From assembly GCA_963693305.1 (NCBI GenBank), contig OY855906.1:24647789-24711788 (forward strand): 64,000 bases of DNA, read 5' to 3'. The position numbers were made by a program, and so were the translations under genes. Under the pieces are notes generated by a model. The model was not told the DNA's origin. It made no database searches and saw nothing but the letters and a program-made list of their open reading frames with translations. Positions 33,991 through 45,087 of this stretch are shown here, piece by piece; positions within the stretch are counted from its first letter, which is position 1; the number at the start of each line of letters is the position of its first letter. The stretch is from Meandrina meandrites (Eukaryota > Cnidaria > Anthozoa > Scleractinia > Meandrinidae).

Positions 33991-34229
33991 TTTTGTAAGT
34001 GTTCCTGTTAACCCTAAATTGCTGTCGAAAGTACTCTTGCGGGATTGTCGGGTCGTTATATTGTATTTCAAATCACGATTCCGCTGGGCGAGGAATAGTC
34101 CATGCAATGCAATGGAATTGTCGCCGTCTTCTAAGAAAGCGATGTTCAGCATTTCTCCATATTCATAAAATGCAAACTTTTGCTGCTGTTGGATGTTAGT
34201 AATTTGAAGTAAGACAGCAATAGCCACAC

Positions 34230-34925
34230 AAAATATTCAAGCACTATCCCCCCATGGACAAAGTCATCTTCATGGGGGAGAAAAAAAGAAGCAATAACAG
34301 ACAAGTGCAGGAAATTCCGTCCTGAAAAACGCACCTATTTTGATGATTTTAAACATTAACTTCATATATACTTATCATGATTTGCTGTTACCCATATATA
34401 AATATATCAATAAACAAATGTATAATTATTATAACTCCTATTTTTATAGAGCTTGGTTTGACTGAATATCAAAAAAGGAACTGATCATTACAATCATCTT
34501 ACTCCATTTCAGGAATAATTGTTCTGTTCAATAATTCCAGCATTTTAACAATTTATACATAGCTTTAAATAAATTTGATAAAACAAAGAACAGTTTTGGA
34601 TGATTATACATATTGAGCATCACCACTAGCAAAATATAACAGTCTAAGTTCGAACCTTAGTTTTTGCAGGAAAACTAACCAGTTGAGATATACCAGCACC
34701 AAAATTCCACCAAGGATAATATGACAGAGTATTAATCTATTTTAAAAGGACTAGTTCTGAGAAATCACAGGAAATACTACAGCTATTTGCAGCGGCAAAT
34801 GCTGGCACAATCACAGAAATTATTGTCTGCAGAGATCCTTCTTCTCTGCACCTGATGAGGACCAGAAGGATGACAGGCTTTGGGGACGAGAATGATCCCA
34901 GCCTGAAGTTTCCTGACTAGATGCT
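34230..34925. other. Unassigned stretch
   Basis: AT-rich. CCCCATG and CATGGGG flank a short loop near 34244-34275. No gene seen. Confidence 0.35.
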
Positions 34926-34929
34926 GGCA

Positions 34930-35395
34930 AAATTTCGGCAGGAGTAATCTGGAAATGCAGCAGAATGCCAGAAATAGTTTGGAATTCCAGAGAAAATTTG
35001 GAAAAACTGAAGATGGAGAAGTCAAAATTTTGGCAAGTTTTGGTGGAATTATATGGCCAAAAATTCAGCCGGAATTCCAGCTGGCCTTTAGTCCAGAATT
35101 TTGGTGGAATGCTGTCCTGAATTCCACCAAAATGCAGTCAGCAATTCTGGCGGAATACCAGCTGGCCTATAGAACAGACATCTGGCAGAATGCTGTCCGG
35201 AATTCCAACAGAATGCCATCTGGAATTCCGGCATAATGCCAGCAATAATTCCAGTTGAATTCCAGCTGGAATGGCCTGGAATTTTGGTGGAATTCCCCTA
35301 GAATTTCAGGGGAATGCTGACAATAATTCTGGCAGATTCCCCCCTGGAATCCACCGGAAATCTACCTGGAATTCTGGCCAAGCAACTGTTGGTAT
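34930..35395. repeat. Degenerate GGAATTCC-type array
   Basis: Words such as GGAATTCCAGC, GGAATTTTGGTGGAAT and GGCAGAATGC recur every 10-25 bases through more than 400 bases. The period is irregular. The frames through it are by-products of the repeat and not genes. Confidence 0.7.
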
Positions 35396-35689
35396 TCCAA
35401 GTCTATTTTTACTACGGTTATAAGCAGAAAAGATGAAAATATTTTGGTTTTGTTTCAAAAATAAATTTCTTTCTTCTGTCCCTTCTTTAAATCTCTTAAA
35501 ATCACACTCAAAATACTGCCCTGACTCAACAATACAATGATGCATAACACTGTAGACACATACACACTTAGCTTAATACGTTGGTATACCGTATTGGAAA
35601 GCAAGGAGGGCAAGAGTTCAACACAGGGGGGGATGCATGTGCACGATCTTTTTTTATTTCCCCAAGAAACTAATAAGTGCTTTCCATTT

Positions 35690-36048
35690 ATAATAATTTA
35701 TTATTTTGATGTCAGTAGAAATATATTGAAAGGCAAACGTGTATCAGTCGGGACAGCAGATAAAACCAGCACATGCTCAAATCTAGAATTTCAAGAACTC
35801 TCCTTTGACACAGCCAAGATCCTGAGAGGAAAGAACACCTGTTCAGAAGATATCATCACTGCTGTCATCAAAGGGGCTGTCTCACTTTTAAATCTACCGG
35901 CAGCCATACATCAGAAGGCAACACTAGGTGCATAGAAGGAGACTAATACCTCTGAGGTGGCATCTTGGAATGCCAGAAATGCGAAGGTGGAATGTACAGT
36001 CAACAAAGACCATGTTAAGTGCCATTACCACAGTTTCAAGTATGACAG
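35690..36048 (+). pseudogene. MULE-like gene with SWIM finger, upstream part
   Basis: The frame reads VSVGTADKTSTCSNLEFQEL, then (after one TAG at about 35933) WNARNAKVECTVNKDHVKCH and HSFKYD. It continues in exact phase at 46535 with SVCKH once the Gypsy element is set aside. The K-C-x-Y-x(n)-VCKH pattern is a SWIM zinc finger in which the second Cys appears changed to Tyr. SWIM fingers are typical of Mutator-like transposase proteins and their cnidarian relatives. Confidence 0.55.
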
Positions 36049-36188
36049 TGTAATGTATGCGTAATATATGCATGACGTATATTTGTATTGAGTTGCATTA
36101 TGGGATTAAACCCAGCGAGTTGAGCACATGGCCGCCATCGAGCAGTTGTTTATTTTAGCCGTCGCGTTGCTCCTCCTGATACACTACA
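36049..36188 (+). repeat. 5' long terminal repeat of the Gypsy element
   Basis: 140 bp, starting TG and ending CA, near-identical to 46390-46529. Confidence 0.93.
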
Positions 36189-36208
36189 TTTGGCGACGAG
36201 GAAACGTG

Positions 36209-37080
36209 ATGACGACTTTATTTGGCCAAGTGGAGGCATTCGAAGAGACGGCGGAAACGTGGGAGCATTATACGGAACGATTAGGACATTAATTTGAGGC
36301 AAATGGTATTGGCGATGAGAGCGCAGGCGACAAGGCGAAAAGGCGAGCGATACTGTTAAGCGTATGTGGAAGCAAAGTGTATAAATTAATGTGTGACCTT
36401 TTGGCACCTGTTAAACCGGGAGAAAAGTCGTATCAAGACCTGGTTAAGCTGATACGGGATCATTCGGCTCCGAAACCGTCGGAAATTGTACAAAGGTTTA
36501 AGTTCAACAACCGTTTTCGCAACGAAGGAGAATCAGTGGCGGATTTTGTGGCGGAGCTTAGGAATTTGGCTGAACATTGTGGCTAATATGATACCCTAGA
36601 GACTATGCTACGGGACAGAATTGTTTGTGGAATTAAGGATGAGAAAATACAGCGGCGCCTTCTGGTGGAAAAGGAATTAACATTTCAGAAGGCTTTCGAA
36701 ATTGCAACATCAATGGAAATCACTACCCAGAATATGGCTGTGCTGCAGGAGGCGAAGTCGTCAGAGGCGGTAAATCAGGTCACTATGCAAGCCGATGGAA
36801 CAAAAGCTGGAAAGAAATGGGCGGACGATCGACGCACACCAAACAAAGCTCTGTGTTTTAGGTGTGGAGGGAATCATAGTGCACAAACATGTAGGTTTAA
36901 GGAACTGAACTATTACTATTGCAAACAAAGAGGCCATATTGCTGACAGATGTCCAAATCGCACCAGAAGTCAGTCCAGAGGTGAGAGGCAAGGATTTCAA
37001 CCGAACAGAAGTGATCAAAGTAGGCCCGGCTCAACAGAGGTCAGGTAACTTGCACCAGTTAGAAGAGGTTGTTAATGTCT
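36209..37080 (+). pseudogene. Gypsy gag
   Basis: Starts MTTLFGQVEAFEETAETW soon after the 5' repeat. The capsid region has FKFNNRFRNEGESVADFVAE (a retrotransposon gag helix block). The nucleocapsid has CFRCGGNHSAQTC, a good CCHC knuckle, followed by a second knuckle YYCKQRGHIADRC whose first Cys seems replaced by Tyr. In-frame TAA codons lie at 36290 and 36584. The frame runs up to the LINE insertion and resumes in the pol part at about 43034. Confidence 0.82.
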
Positions 37081-37177
37081 ATGATCAGATCCCGAAAACC
37101 CCATTAGGGACTCTCTTTAAGATGGACGGCAGCGTCTTTTTCGAGTAGGCTGCCTGAACTCTCCGCTTTTCAACTAA

Positions 37178-38071
37178 ATGGCAGAAAAACTAAGTGTATG
37201 TGAGGAAACACCGCATCCTATCGGAGGGAAGCGAGGTGAAAGATCGAGCAGCAGCAGCTCGCCCGAAATACCACCAAACAAATCCGCAAAGACCTCAGAG
37301 TACTTGATGTCCGAACAGAACGATCTGGCAGGTATCTGGAGCGCGCTTAACAAAATACAAAGAAATACGGACGAGCTTCTCAAAGAGAACCGAGCACTTC
37401 GCAATCTCTACAACGAGCTACAAAAGTCACTTGAATTCCATGTCAGCAAAGTCGAAAGCTTAGAGACGAAGAACGAAGCTTTGAAGACTGAGGTGAACTC
37501 GCTCAAACGAGCAGTTCGAACAGCCGAAGACAAAATCGATGGCCTTTATCAAGAAATTGATGATCTCACCAGCGATCTCGGAACCGCTATTAATCAAATT
37601 GATGACCTAGAACAATATACTAGAAAACACAACCTTGAAATCCATGGAATCTCCGAGTCACCGGAAGAAAATGTTGCCGAGAAAGTTATCAAACTTGCCA
37701 AAGTGGTCAACGTTCACATCACCGATAACGACATAGACATATGCCACAGGATGTCTTCACGAAGACCAGACGCCCCCAAACCAATCATAGTTCGCTTCAG
37801 GTCCTACAGAGCGAAAAGCGAACTTTACAGAGCAAGAAAACATCTTAAATCAGTAAGTCTGAAAAACTATTTCAATAACACAGATGCTGTTTATATCAAC
37901 GAGAATCTAACAAACTACAGGCGCGATCTTTTTGCTAAAGCAAGAAAGTTCAAAAAAGATCATAACTGGCAGAACGCATGGACTGTGGACGGTAAAATTT
38001 TTATTAGAAAGTCTCAAAGCGATCATGCTATTAGAATCTACAATGCCGACGACCTAAGAAATTTCCTCTAA
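37178..38071 (+). CDS. LINE ORF1 protein (coiled coil plus RRM-like nucleic-acid chaperone)
   Basis: Intact frame of 297 residues. An N-terminal Ser-rich segment is followed by a long coiled coil (about residues 45-155; heptads through LLKENRALRNLYNELQKSL and IDGLYQEIDDLTSDL). Next is the RRM-like core with RKHNLEIHGI and ICHRMS, and a C-terminal domain with KPIIVRFRSYRAK, VYINENLT and WTVDGKIFIRK. The layout matches L1-type ORF1p, which trimerises and coats the LINE RNA. The frame shows no damage, unlike ORF2. Confidence 0.88.
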   Translation: MAEKLSVCEETPHPIGGKRGERSSSSSSPEIPPNKSAKTSEYLMSEQNDLAGIWSALNKIQRNTDELLKENRALRNLYNELQKSLEFHVSKVESLETKNEALKTEVNSLKRAVRTAEDKIDGLYQEIDDLTSDLGTAINQIDDLEQYTRKHNLEIHGISESPEENVAEKVIKLAKVVNVHITDNDIDICHRMSSRRPDAPKPIIVRFRSYRAKSELYRARKHLKSVSLKNYFNNTDAVYINENLTNYRRDLFAKARKFKKDHNWQNAWTVDGKIFIRKSQSDHAIRIYNADDLRNFL

Positions 38072-38500
38072 TTTGTTATCATAAAGCCTTTTTTTTCTCC
38101 CCCGCTGATTATGCTAATAAGTAAGCGTTCCCTTTTTTTCGACGCCTCGCCTTCCTTTGCTTTCACTAATTGATCTAATTTTTGTGGAGAGTTTTGTAGG
38201 AGGGTGTTGTATGTCTTGGCATAGCAACCGATGCTATTCAATAATGTTTTTCGTTTTTTCCCTCCTATACAATAAGCTGCTTCGCAGCTTAATTAGTGTT
38301 CCTTTTATGTTAAGTGTCAGTTGTAGCGTACTTTTGTTTTTATTTACAATCCATTTTCACCTAACTTTTTCCTTTGTTAACTGCCATGTGCATACCATTC
38401 TTATAAAGACTCCGATTGCAAAGCTAAACGCTATCGAAGTGTTGCAGAGTGCGGTACACGAATATCTCGCGGGAAAGAAATTCATAAATCTAACCTCAAC
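38072..38500. other. Inter-ORF region of the LINE
   Basis: T-rich sequence between ORF1 and ORF2. Short frames only. Translation of ORF2 would need internal initiation or reinitiation, as in other L1-like elements. Confidence 0.4.
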
Positions 38501-39061
38501 ATGGTCCTAAATGCAGTTTCCTTCAACGCAAGAGGCCTTAACAAATCCATCAAAAGAAGAAAGCTTTTTCGGTGGCTCCATCTTAAAAAATTTGACGTAA
38601 TTTTCCTTCAAGAGACATACAGCGACGCTAGTTTAGAGGCATTCTGGCGAGCTGAGTGGGGCGGTGAAATCTTTTTTGCGCACGGTTCGAAACATAGCAG
38701 AGGTGTTATGATCCTTTTCAGACCTTCCTTATGTAAAGAGGTGACAAATGTTACACGAGATAAAAATGGTAGGTTCTTGATTGTAAACACAACAATTGGC
38801 GAGGACGAATTTTGCTTTGTTAACATTTACGCCCCAAACGACCAAACCCAGCAAATCGCTTTCTTTAGAAAGATGACCGACTCCATCCGTGAATGCCAAA
38901 CCGACAGCGTCTTGATTGGCGGAGACTTCAATTGTCCGATGTCTGCTTTAGATAAATTTGGAGGTAAAGACGTTCAGGTTAAAAAAAATGTTATCAAAAC
39001 GGTAGAGGATCTCTGCAACAACTACGACCTTGTCGATTCTTGGCGAAAACAACACCCACAT

Positions 39062-39458
39062 AAGTAAAAAGTAAATACTACCAAAAGTAAAAAGTAAATA
39101 CCACCAAGTACGGACTAAAGTCATGGCGCTACTTTGCTACAAAAATATGGAACGACCTACCAAATGAAATCAGGGCCACGGCTGGTAAAAAATGAATTTG
39201 TCCGAAGGATACGCACTGTAAATTTTGAAACTCTTTAGCCGAGTAGATGTAAATTGTTTTTTTTTTTATATATATAACATTCTTAACATAGTAGACATTT
39301 TAGATTTAGATTATATATTTTTACATTCTCATAGTTTCTATTTTAGTTTTCTTTTATCTGTTATTTTAGTGGAACATCTGTAAACTAGTTATTCTAGCTA
39401 AGCATGTTTCCCACTTTAAATAAAGTATTGTATTGTATTGTATTGTATTGTATTGTAT
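39062..39458 (+). mobile_element. 5'-truncated CR1/L2-like LINE tail inside ORF2
   Basis: About 400 bases interrupt the endonuclease frame, which resumes with ETRYTWKNCSG at 39459. The start has tandem GTAAAAAGTAAATAC units. Then comes the end of a reverse transcriptase frame (TKYGLKSWRYFATKIWNDLP, then NEFVRRIRTVNFETL and a stop), an AT-rich 3' region, AATAAA, and a run of TATTG units at the very end. TATTG-type microsatellite tails are typical of this LINE class. Confidence 0.8.
39427..39458. repeat. TATTG pentanucleotide tail
   Basis: About six TATTG units at the 3' end of the LINE fragment. Confidence 0.9.
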
Positions 39459-42400
39459 GAAACACGATATACCTGGAAAAATTGCTCGGGGAAGATCAGA
39501 TGTAGGCTAGACTTTTGGCTCATCTCAAAACAGTTACTAGATCGGGTTTCAAAAACCGACATCGGCGCGTACTACGACTCAGATCATTCCCCCGTCGTTA
39601 TTTCAATTAAACCAGAGGAAACCCAGGAAAAAAGAGGACCAGGTTACTGGAAGTTTAACAATTCTCTTCTGGAGAACGAAGAATTTGTCACAAAAATGAG
39701 CTTTATTATCAAACATGCTTGTGAAAAACACAAAGATACTGCTGACAAAAGGCTTTATTGGGAAATGTTAAAAATGGAGATTCGGATGTTCGCCATCCGT
39801 TTTGCCAAAAGGAAAGCTAACGCAGAAAGAAACACCGAACAAGATCTTTCCCAAAAATTAGACGAAATAAACTCACGTATCGACACATTCCCAGAAAACA
39901 TTTCCCTTGCAAACGAGGCCAAGAAACTCAAAATTGAATTAGATGAAATTGCTGTGCAGAAAACCAAAGGCTCCATAATTAGAAGCCGAGCAAGGTGGTA
40001 CGAGTTGGGTGAGAAATGTAACAAATACTTCTACAACCTAGAAAAAAGAAGCTATGAAAAGAGACATATCACAAAATTAAAGACGCCCGAGGGTATTACT
40101 GTTAAGGACCCAACGTCCATTTTATGCGCCATGAAAAACTTTTACAACCAGCTTTACACCTCTCAAAAACCGATAGCAACTGCAGACCCATTATCTTTCT
40201 GTGAATATGAATCTCTACCTAAACTGGACGACGAGAAACAAAGCCTTTGCGAAGGTTTAATAACTGCAGAAGAATGCCTCGCCGCTTTAAAAACTTCAAC
40301 ATAATAAGTCACCGGGCACGGACGGTTTATCTGCAGAGTTCTATTTACGCTTCTGGAAGGAGCTTGCAGGCCTTCTGATTGAGTGTCTCAATCATGGCGC
40401 CTTACTGGGGGAGCTTTTCTATCTCGCAGAGACAAGGAATCATCTCCCTGATCCCAAAAAAGAACAAAGATCCTTTACTGCTTAAAAACTGGCGCCCCCT
40501 CTCTCTCTTAAATACCGACTATAAATTAGCAACGAAATGTATTGCAAGGCGTTTAGAAAAGGTACTCCCTCTGTTAATAGAGCGGGACCAAACAGGGTAC
40601 ATTAAAGGCAGATACATCGGTGAAAACATCCGTCTAATTACAGACATAATCGAACAATATGAAAATAAGGAAGGTATGATACTCTTTCTAGATTTTGAAA
40701 AGGCGTTCGACTCTTTAGAGTGGGATTATCTATTTAAGGTTCTCGACACTATGAACTTTGGCCCAAGCTTTCTCAACTGGATTCGCACATTCTACAGCAA
40801 TATTTCTAGCTGCGTTATTAACAATGGTCACTCTTCAGAGTTTTTTTCTTTACAAAGAGGAGTGAGACAGGGGTGTCCTCTTTCAGGATTGCTCTTCGTT
40901 CTCGCATTAGAACCACTTGCACATCAAATAAGAATCACCGATTCCATTAAAGGTCTTGAAAATGGGAATAAGGTCACTAAACTTAGTTTGTATGCAGACG
41001 ACACTACCGCCTTTATCCGCGACGATCGTTCTGCAGCATCTCTATTTGCTCTCCTTGATCAGTTTAGCAATCTATCAGGTCTGAAAATTAATAGATCAAA
41101 AACTGAGGGTCTGTGGCTAGGTCGCTGGAAAAGCAGATTAGGAAAAGACGATCCTTTTGGTATTTCGTGGCCGAAAGAATATGTCACGGCACTTGGAATA
41201 ACTTTCCCTTACAACGCTAATGTTGGAATCAAATTAAACTTTAAAGAAAAGCTTGCGAAAAGCTTGCAAAAAAGTTCTTAACATCTGGTGCAAAAGACAT
41301 CTAACCATCCTAGGCAGAATAGCCATCGTAAAGAATTTAGCAATAGCCAAACTTGTTTTCTGCTGCTCCGTCTTAAACGTTCCTGCCGAATTCGTTAAAG
41401 AGGTCAACAGCACCATCTTCTCCTTTATCTGGAATTTCAAACCTGATAAAATTAAAGGAAAAACGTTGATTGGCCCTGTCTGCAAAGGCGGTTTAAATAT
41501 GATTAACTTCAAGGATGTTGTAAAATCTCTCAATTTTACCTGGGTAAATCGTTATTGCGAATCGGCCGGCAGTCACTGGTGTGCCCGCCTTGATTCCTTA
41601 TTAAGCAAAGTTGGAGGAGCTTTCCTATTTCAATGTAATTTCGACCTAAAATTACTGAACCTCGATAATTTACCACCTTTCTATAAAAATATTCTAAAGG
41701 TGTGGCAAGAACTGAATTTCAAAGAACCGCTAAATGCAAACGAATTGAAACGATAATTTTTATGGAACAACCGGTTTATAAAAACAAATGGTAAGTCGAT
41801 ATATTACAAAACATGGGTTAATAAAGACATTTTAAAAATAAGTGATCTCCTCGACAATCACGACCAATTCCTTTCTTTCGAAAGTTTTAAACGCAAATTT
41901 AGCGTTCAATGCACTTTCCTCGACTACGCTGGCGTTCTTGCTATCCCTAAAGCGTGGAAAAATGAAATCATGAGCAACATTGTCTGTGGTGTTAGTGAAG
42001 TCTCAAAGGCTGTTTCTAATAACGATGACATGGTTTCCACAAAAAAAGCCCGTTTGATGCTTACGGAAAGGTCCTTCTCTCCCCCAATTGTCGAAATCAC
42101 ACTAAGAAATCTAGTGTCAAACGTAAAGGATGTCTACGAACTTCCTTTTAGAGTCACCGTTGAAAATAAATTAAGAAGCTTTCAGTATAAACTCGTGCAC
42201 AACATCATACCCACAAACCTCTCACTTTATAAAATGAAAATAAAAGAGTCACCACACTGCGAACACTGCCGCTGTCAAAATGAAACACTTCGTCATAGGT
42301 TTTGTGAGTGCCCCGAAGTTAAACTTTTTTGGGAAGACGTCATAGAATGGTGGAATACAAATCGCTCTGAAAATTTCAATCCTACTTGGTCGGAAATCCT

Positions 42401-42650
42401 TTATGGATACAAACCTGAGAACACCAGCCTTCACGCTTTTAATCACTATCTTCTTATTGCTAAATATCATGTACACCTCGCAAGAAATCTGTCAGAGACT
42501 CCTACCATTAAGGTCTTTCTTGCCTTACTGGAAAGTAGAATCAAATGTGAAAGTCAAATTGCTATTAAAAACTCTAGCTTTAAAAAATATGAAGCAAAGT
42601 GGACCACTCTCTGCATCAGCGATGCGGTAGCTTTTGCACTATCAAAATAA

Positions 42651-43033
42651 AGGAACCAGGTCAAGGTGCTTTTTTTTGTTTTTTGTTTTTGTTTTTGTTT
42701 TGTTTTTTGTTTTTGTTTTGTTTCCCAACACTTTTTGGTCTGTTTTATTTATCCTCTTCATTTGAGCCTACTGTAAAGGTATATTTATCTTTGCCTTTTT
42801 ACTTTGACTGTATATTCCTACTACCCCTGTTGTTTAAGTAAGGTGTTACATAAGTTCAGTTGTAATTAAGTCCTTTTTTTGTTAAGTGTAGTATTAGTCT
42901 TGTAAACTAGCTCTTTTGTTAAGTTGAGTATATTATTTAGTTGCGTAATTTAGCTTTTATATTTTGATGTAATGCACTGTAACTGTAGGTATTGTTGTGT
43001 ATTGTGTATTTAAATAGACAAAAAAAAAAAAAG
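42651..43033 (+). other. LINE 3' untranslated region with TTTTG-rich tract and A tail
   Basis: Runs of TTTTTTG/TTTTG at 42670-42725 are followed by AT-rich sequence and 12 A residues at the 3' junction. Confidence 0.6.
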
Positions 43034-45087
43034 ATGAGCATGCTGGGGATGAGGAAGATGTTTATGGCCAGTTGTTTTGTGTTAGTTCAAGTGGTGGCCA
43101 TAACCCGTACAAAGTAACAGTGGTAGTTAATGGCATGAAAGTGAATATGGAAATTGACACTGGGGCATCTACAACTGTTATCAATGAGAAAACATTTCAC
43201 CAGTTGTCCCAGCAGGAAAGTGTGTTGAAACTTAACGCTGTGAATACGGTACTGCGTACCTATACAGGGGAAGTCATACCTGTAGTGGGGGAATGTGAGC
43301 TAGAAGTCGAGTACAATGGGTCAAAGAGTGTTCTTCCAGCTGTGATTATCAGTGGAGAGGGTCCATGCCTTATGGGGCGTAACTGGCTTTCACATCTGAC
43401 ATTAAATTGGAGTGAGATTTTCAATTTAACTACCATGGATAAAGACTTGAATGAAATTTTAGAGACACATTCCTCCGTTTTCCAAGAGGGTCTGGGAAAA
43501 GTCGAGGGAGTGAAGGCAAAAATCTACATCGCTCCTTCTGAGAAACCACGATACCTTAAGGCTCGGCCTGTAGCTTATGCCCTGCGTGAGAAAATTGAAC
43601 TGGAATTGGATCGACTTGTCAAAGAAGGGACAATAGAACCAGTTGAATTCTCCGAATGGGCCACACCCATTGTCCCCATTGTCAAAGAGGATGGTACCAT
43701 CAGAATTTGTGGGGATTACAAGCAAACGATCAATCAAGCAGCCAAGTTAGAGAACTACCCCATTCCCAAGATTGAAGATCTGTATGCAACCTTAGGGGAG
43801 GGCAAAGAATTCACAAAGCTGGATTTAAGCCAAGCATACCAACAGCTGGAGTTAGATGAGGAGTCTAAAGGTTTTACAACCATCAACACCCACAAGGGTC
43901 TCTTCAGATACAATCGTCTCCCGTACGGCATTTCTTCGGCCCCAGGAATTTTTCAATGCACCATTGAAAGCCTCCTTCAAGGAATACCACAAGTTGTTGT
44001 CAGGATTGATGATATCCTTGTGACAGGCAAGACAAGACACGACCACCTGAAACATTTAAAGGAAGTCCTGGCACGATTAACTAAGGCAGGCGTGCGCCTA
44101 AAGCTGAAGAAGTGTGTCTTTCTACGAAATGAGGTTATTTATTTGGGGCATCGCATCAACAGCGACGGCATTCAACCTGTAGAAAGCAAAGTAAGAGCGA
44201 TCCACGAGGCGCCTGCACCTACAAATATCAAGGAACTTCAAGCCTTTCTGGGAATGTTAAACTACTATGCCTGTTATTTGCCAAATCTGCCCACTGTCTT
44301 GGCCCCCTTGCATGAACTCCTTGCCAAAGACTGCAAATGGACTTGGGGTAAAAGACAGGTGGAAGCTTTTACTCAGGCTAAGAACATGTTAAGCTCATCA
44401 GATTTGTTAGTCCATTATGACCCAAGCAAGGAACTTGTGTTGTCCTGTGATGCCTCACCATACGGACTGGGAGCAGTGCTCTCTAACATTATCAATGGGC
44501 AGGAAAGGCCTATTTCGTATGCATCAAGGACTCTATCACCAGCAGAACGAAACTATGCTCAACTGGATAAGGAGGGAGCTGCTGTGATATTTGGAATCAA
44601 GAAGTTTCATCAGTATCTGTATGGACAGAAGTTCAAGATTTTTACTGACCACAAGCCACTTTTGGGTCTGTTTAAGGCAGACAAAGCTGTTCCCTCAATG
44701 GCATCACCAAGAATTCAAAGGTGGGCGTTACTTCTGGCAGGCTATGACTACGACCTCACATACCGAGAGGGATCTAAACATGGCAATGCTGATGGCCTGA
44801 GTCGTTTACCTTTGGCCGACACAGTAGTGAAGGTACCCATATCTGGTGAAACTATACTGTTGATGGAGCAGCTGGAAGGTATGCCAGTGTGTGCAGATCA
44901 CATCACAGAGTGGACAGCCTCAGACCCAGTGCTACAACAGGTCCTTAGAAGAGTTCAGCAGGGCTGGGGCGATAAATGCCCCGATAAAATTTTGCAGCCA
45001 TTCTTTGTAAGAAGAGATGAATTAAGCACACACAATGGATGTATCTTGTGGGGGAACCATGTGGTTGTTCCAGCTAAGGGTCAGTGA
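43034..45087 (+). pseudogene. Gypsy pol: protease, reverse transcriptase, RNase H
   Basis: Order of domains: retropepsin MEIDTGASTTVINEK with the DTGA active site and LMGRNWL; reverse transcriptase with YLKARPVAYALREKI, TKLDLSQAYQQLEL, RLPYGISSAPGIFQ and VVRIDDILVTG, the last in place of the usual Y-I-D-D-I; and RNase H beginning SCDASPYGLGAVLS with TDHKPLLGLF and GNADGLSRLP. The frame is open for 671 residues to a TGA at 45085. The integrase follows seven bases later in the same frame, so that TGA probably replaced a sense codon in a gag-pol polyprotein. Confidence 0.9.

Larger units (their letters stand above)
38501..42650 (+). pseudogene. LINE ORF2: apurinic endonuclease and reverse transcriptase (broken)
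   Basis: The endonuclease domain starts MVLNAVSFNARGLNKS, with FLQETYSD, NIYAPND and LIGGDFNCP as in AP-type endonucleases, and ends with DSDHSPV at about 39580 after the inserted LINE tail. The linker runs to 40304, where two TAA codons and frameshifts occur near KSPGTDGL. The reverse transcriptase (40379-41281) has LKNWRPLSLLNTDYK, FLDFEKAFDSLEW, GVRQGCPLS and LSLYADDTTA with the catalytic Asp pair. The C-terminal part (41253-42650) is in shifted frames and ends with CEHCRCQNETLRHRFCEC, a Cys/His motif of L1/Tx1-type elements. The protein would nick target DNA and prime reverse transcription, but this copy is inactive. Confidence 0.88.
37085..43033 (+). mobile_element. L1/Tx1-like LINE inserted in the Gypsy element
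   Basis: A two-frame non-LTR retrotransposon: ORF1 (37178-38071), ORF2 (38501-42650, broken), a 3' untranslated region rich in T/G runs, and a terminal A run at 43021-43032. ATGA occurs at both junctions (37081-37084 and 43034-43037), a very short possible duplication. The 5' end is almost complete, since about 90 bases precede ORF1. ORF2 is split at 39062-39458 by another LINE tail. Confidence 0.88.

Noticed and set aside
34955..35236. 93-residue frame through the GGAATTCC array
   Set aside because: Its residues simply follow the repeat words; no domain.
42660..42725. TTTTTG-rich tract as a regulatory site or G-quadruplex
   Set aside because: Better explained as low-complexity 3' untranslated sequence of the LINE.
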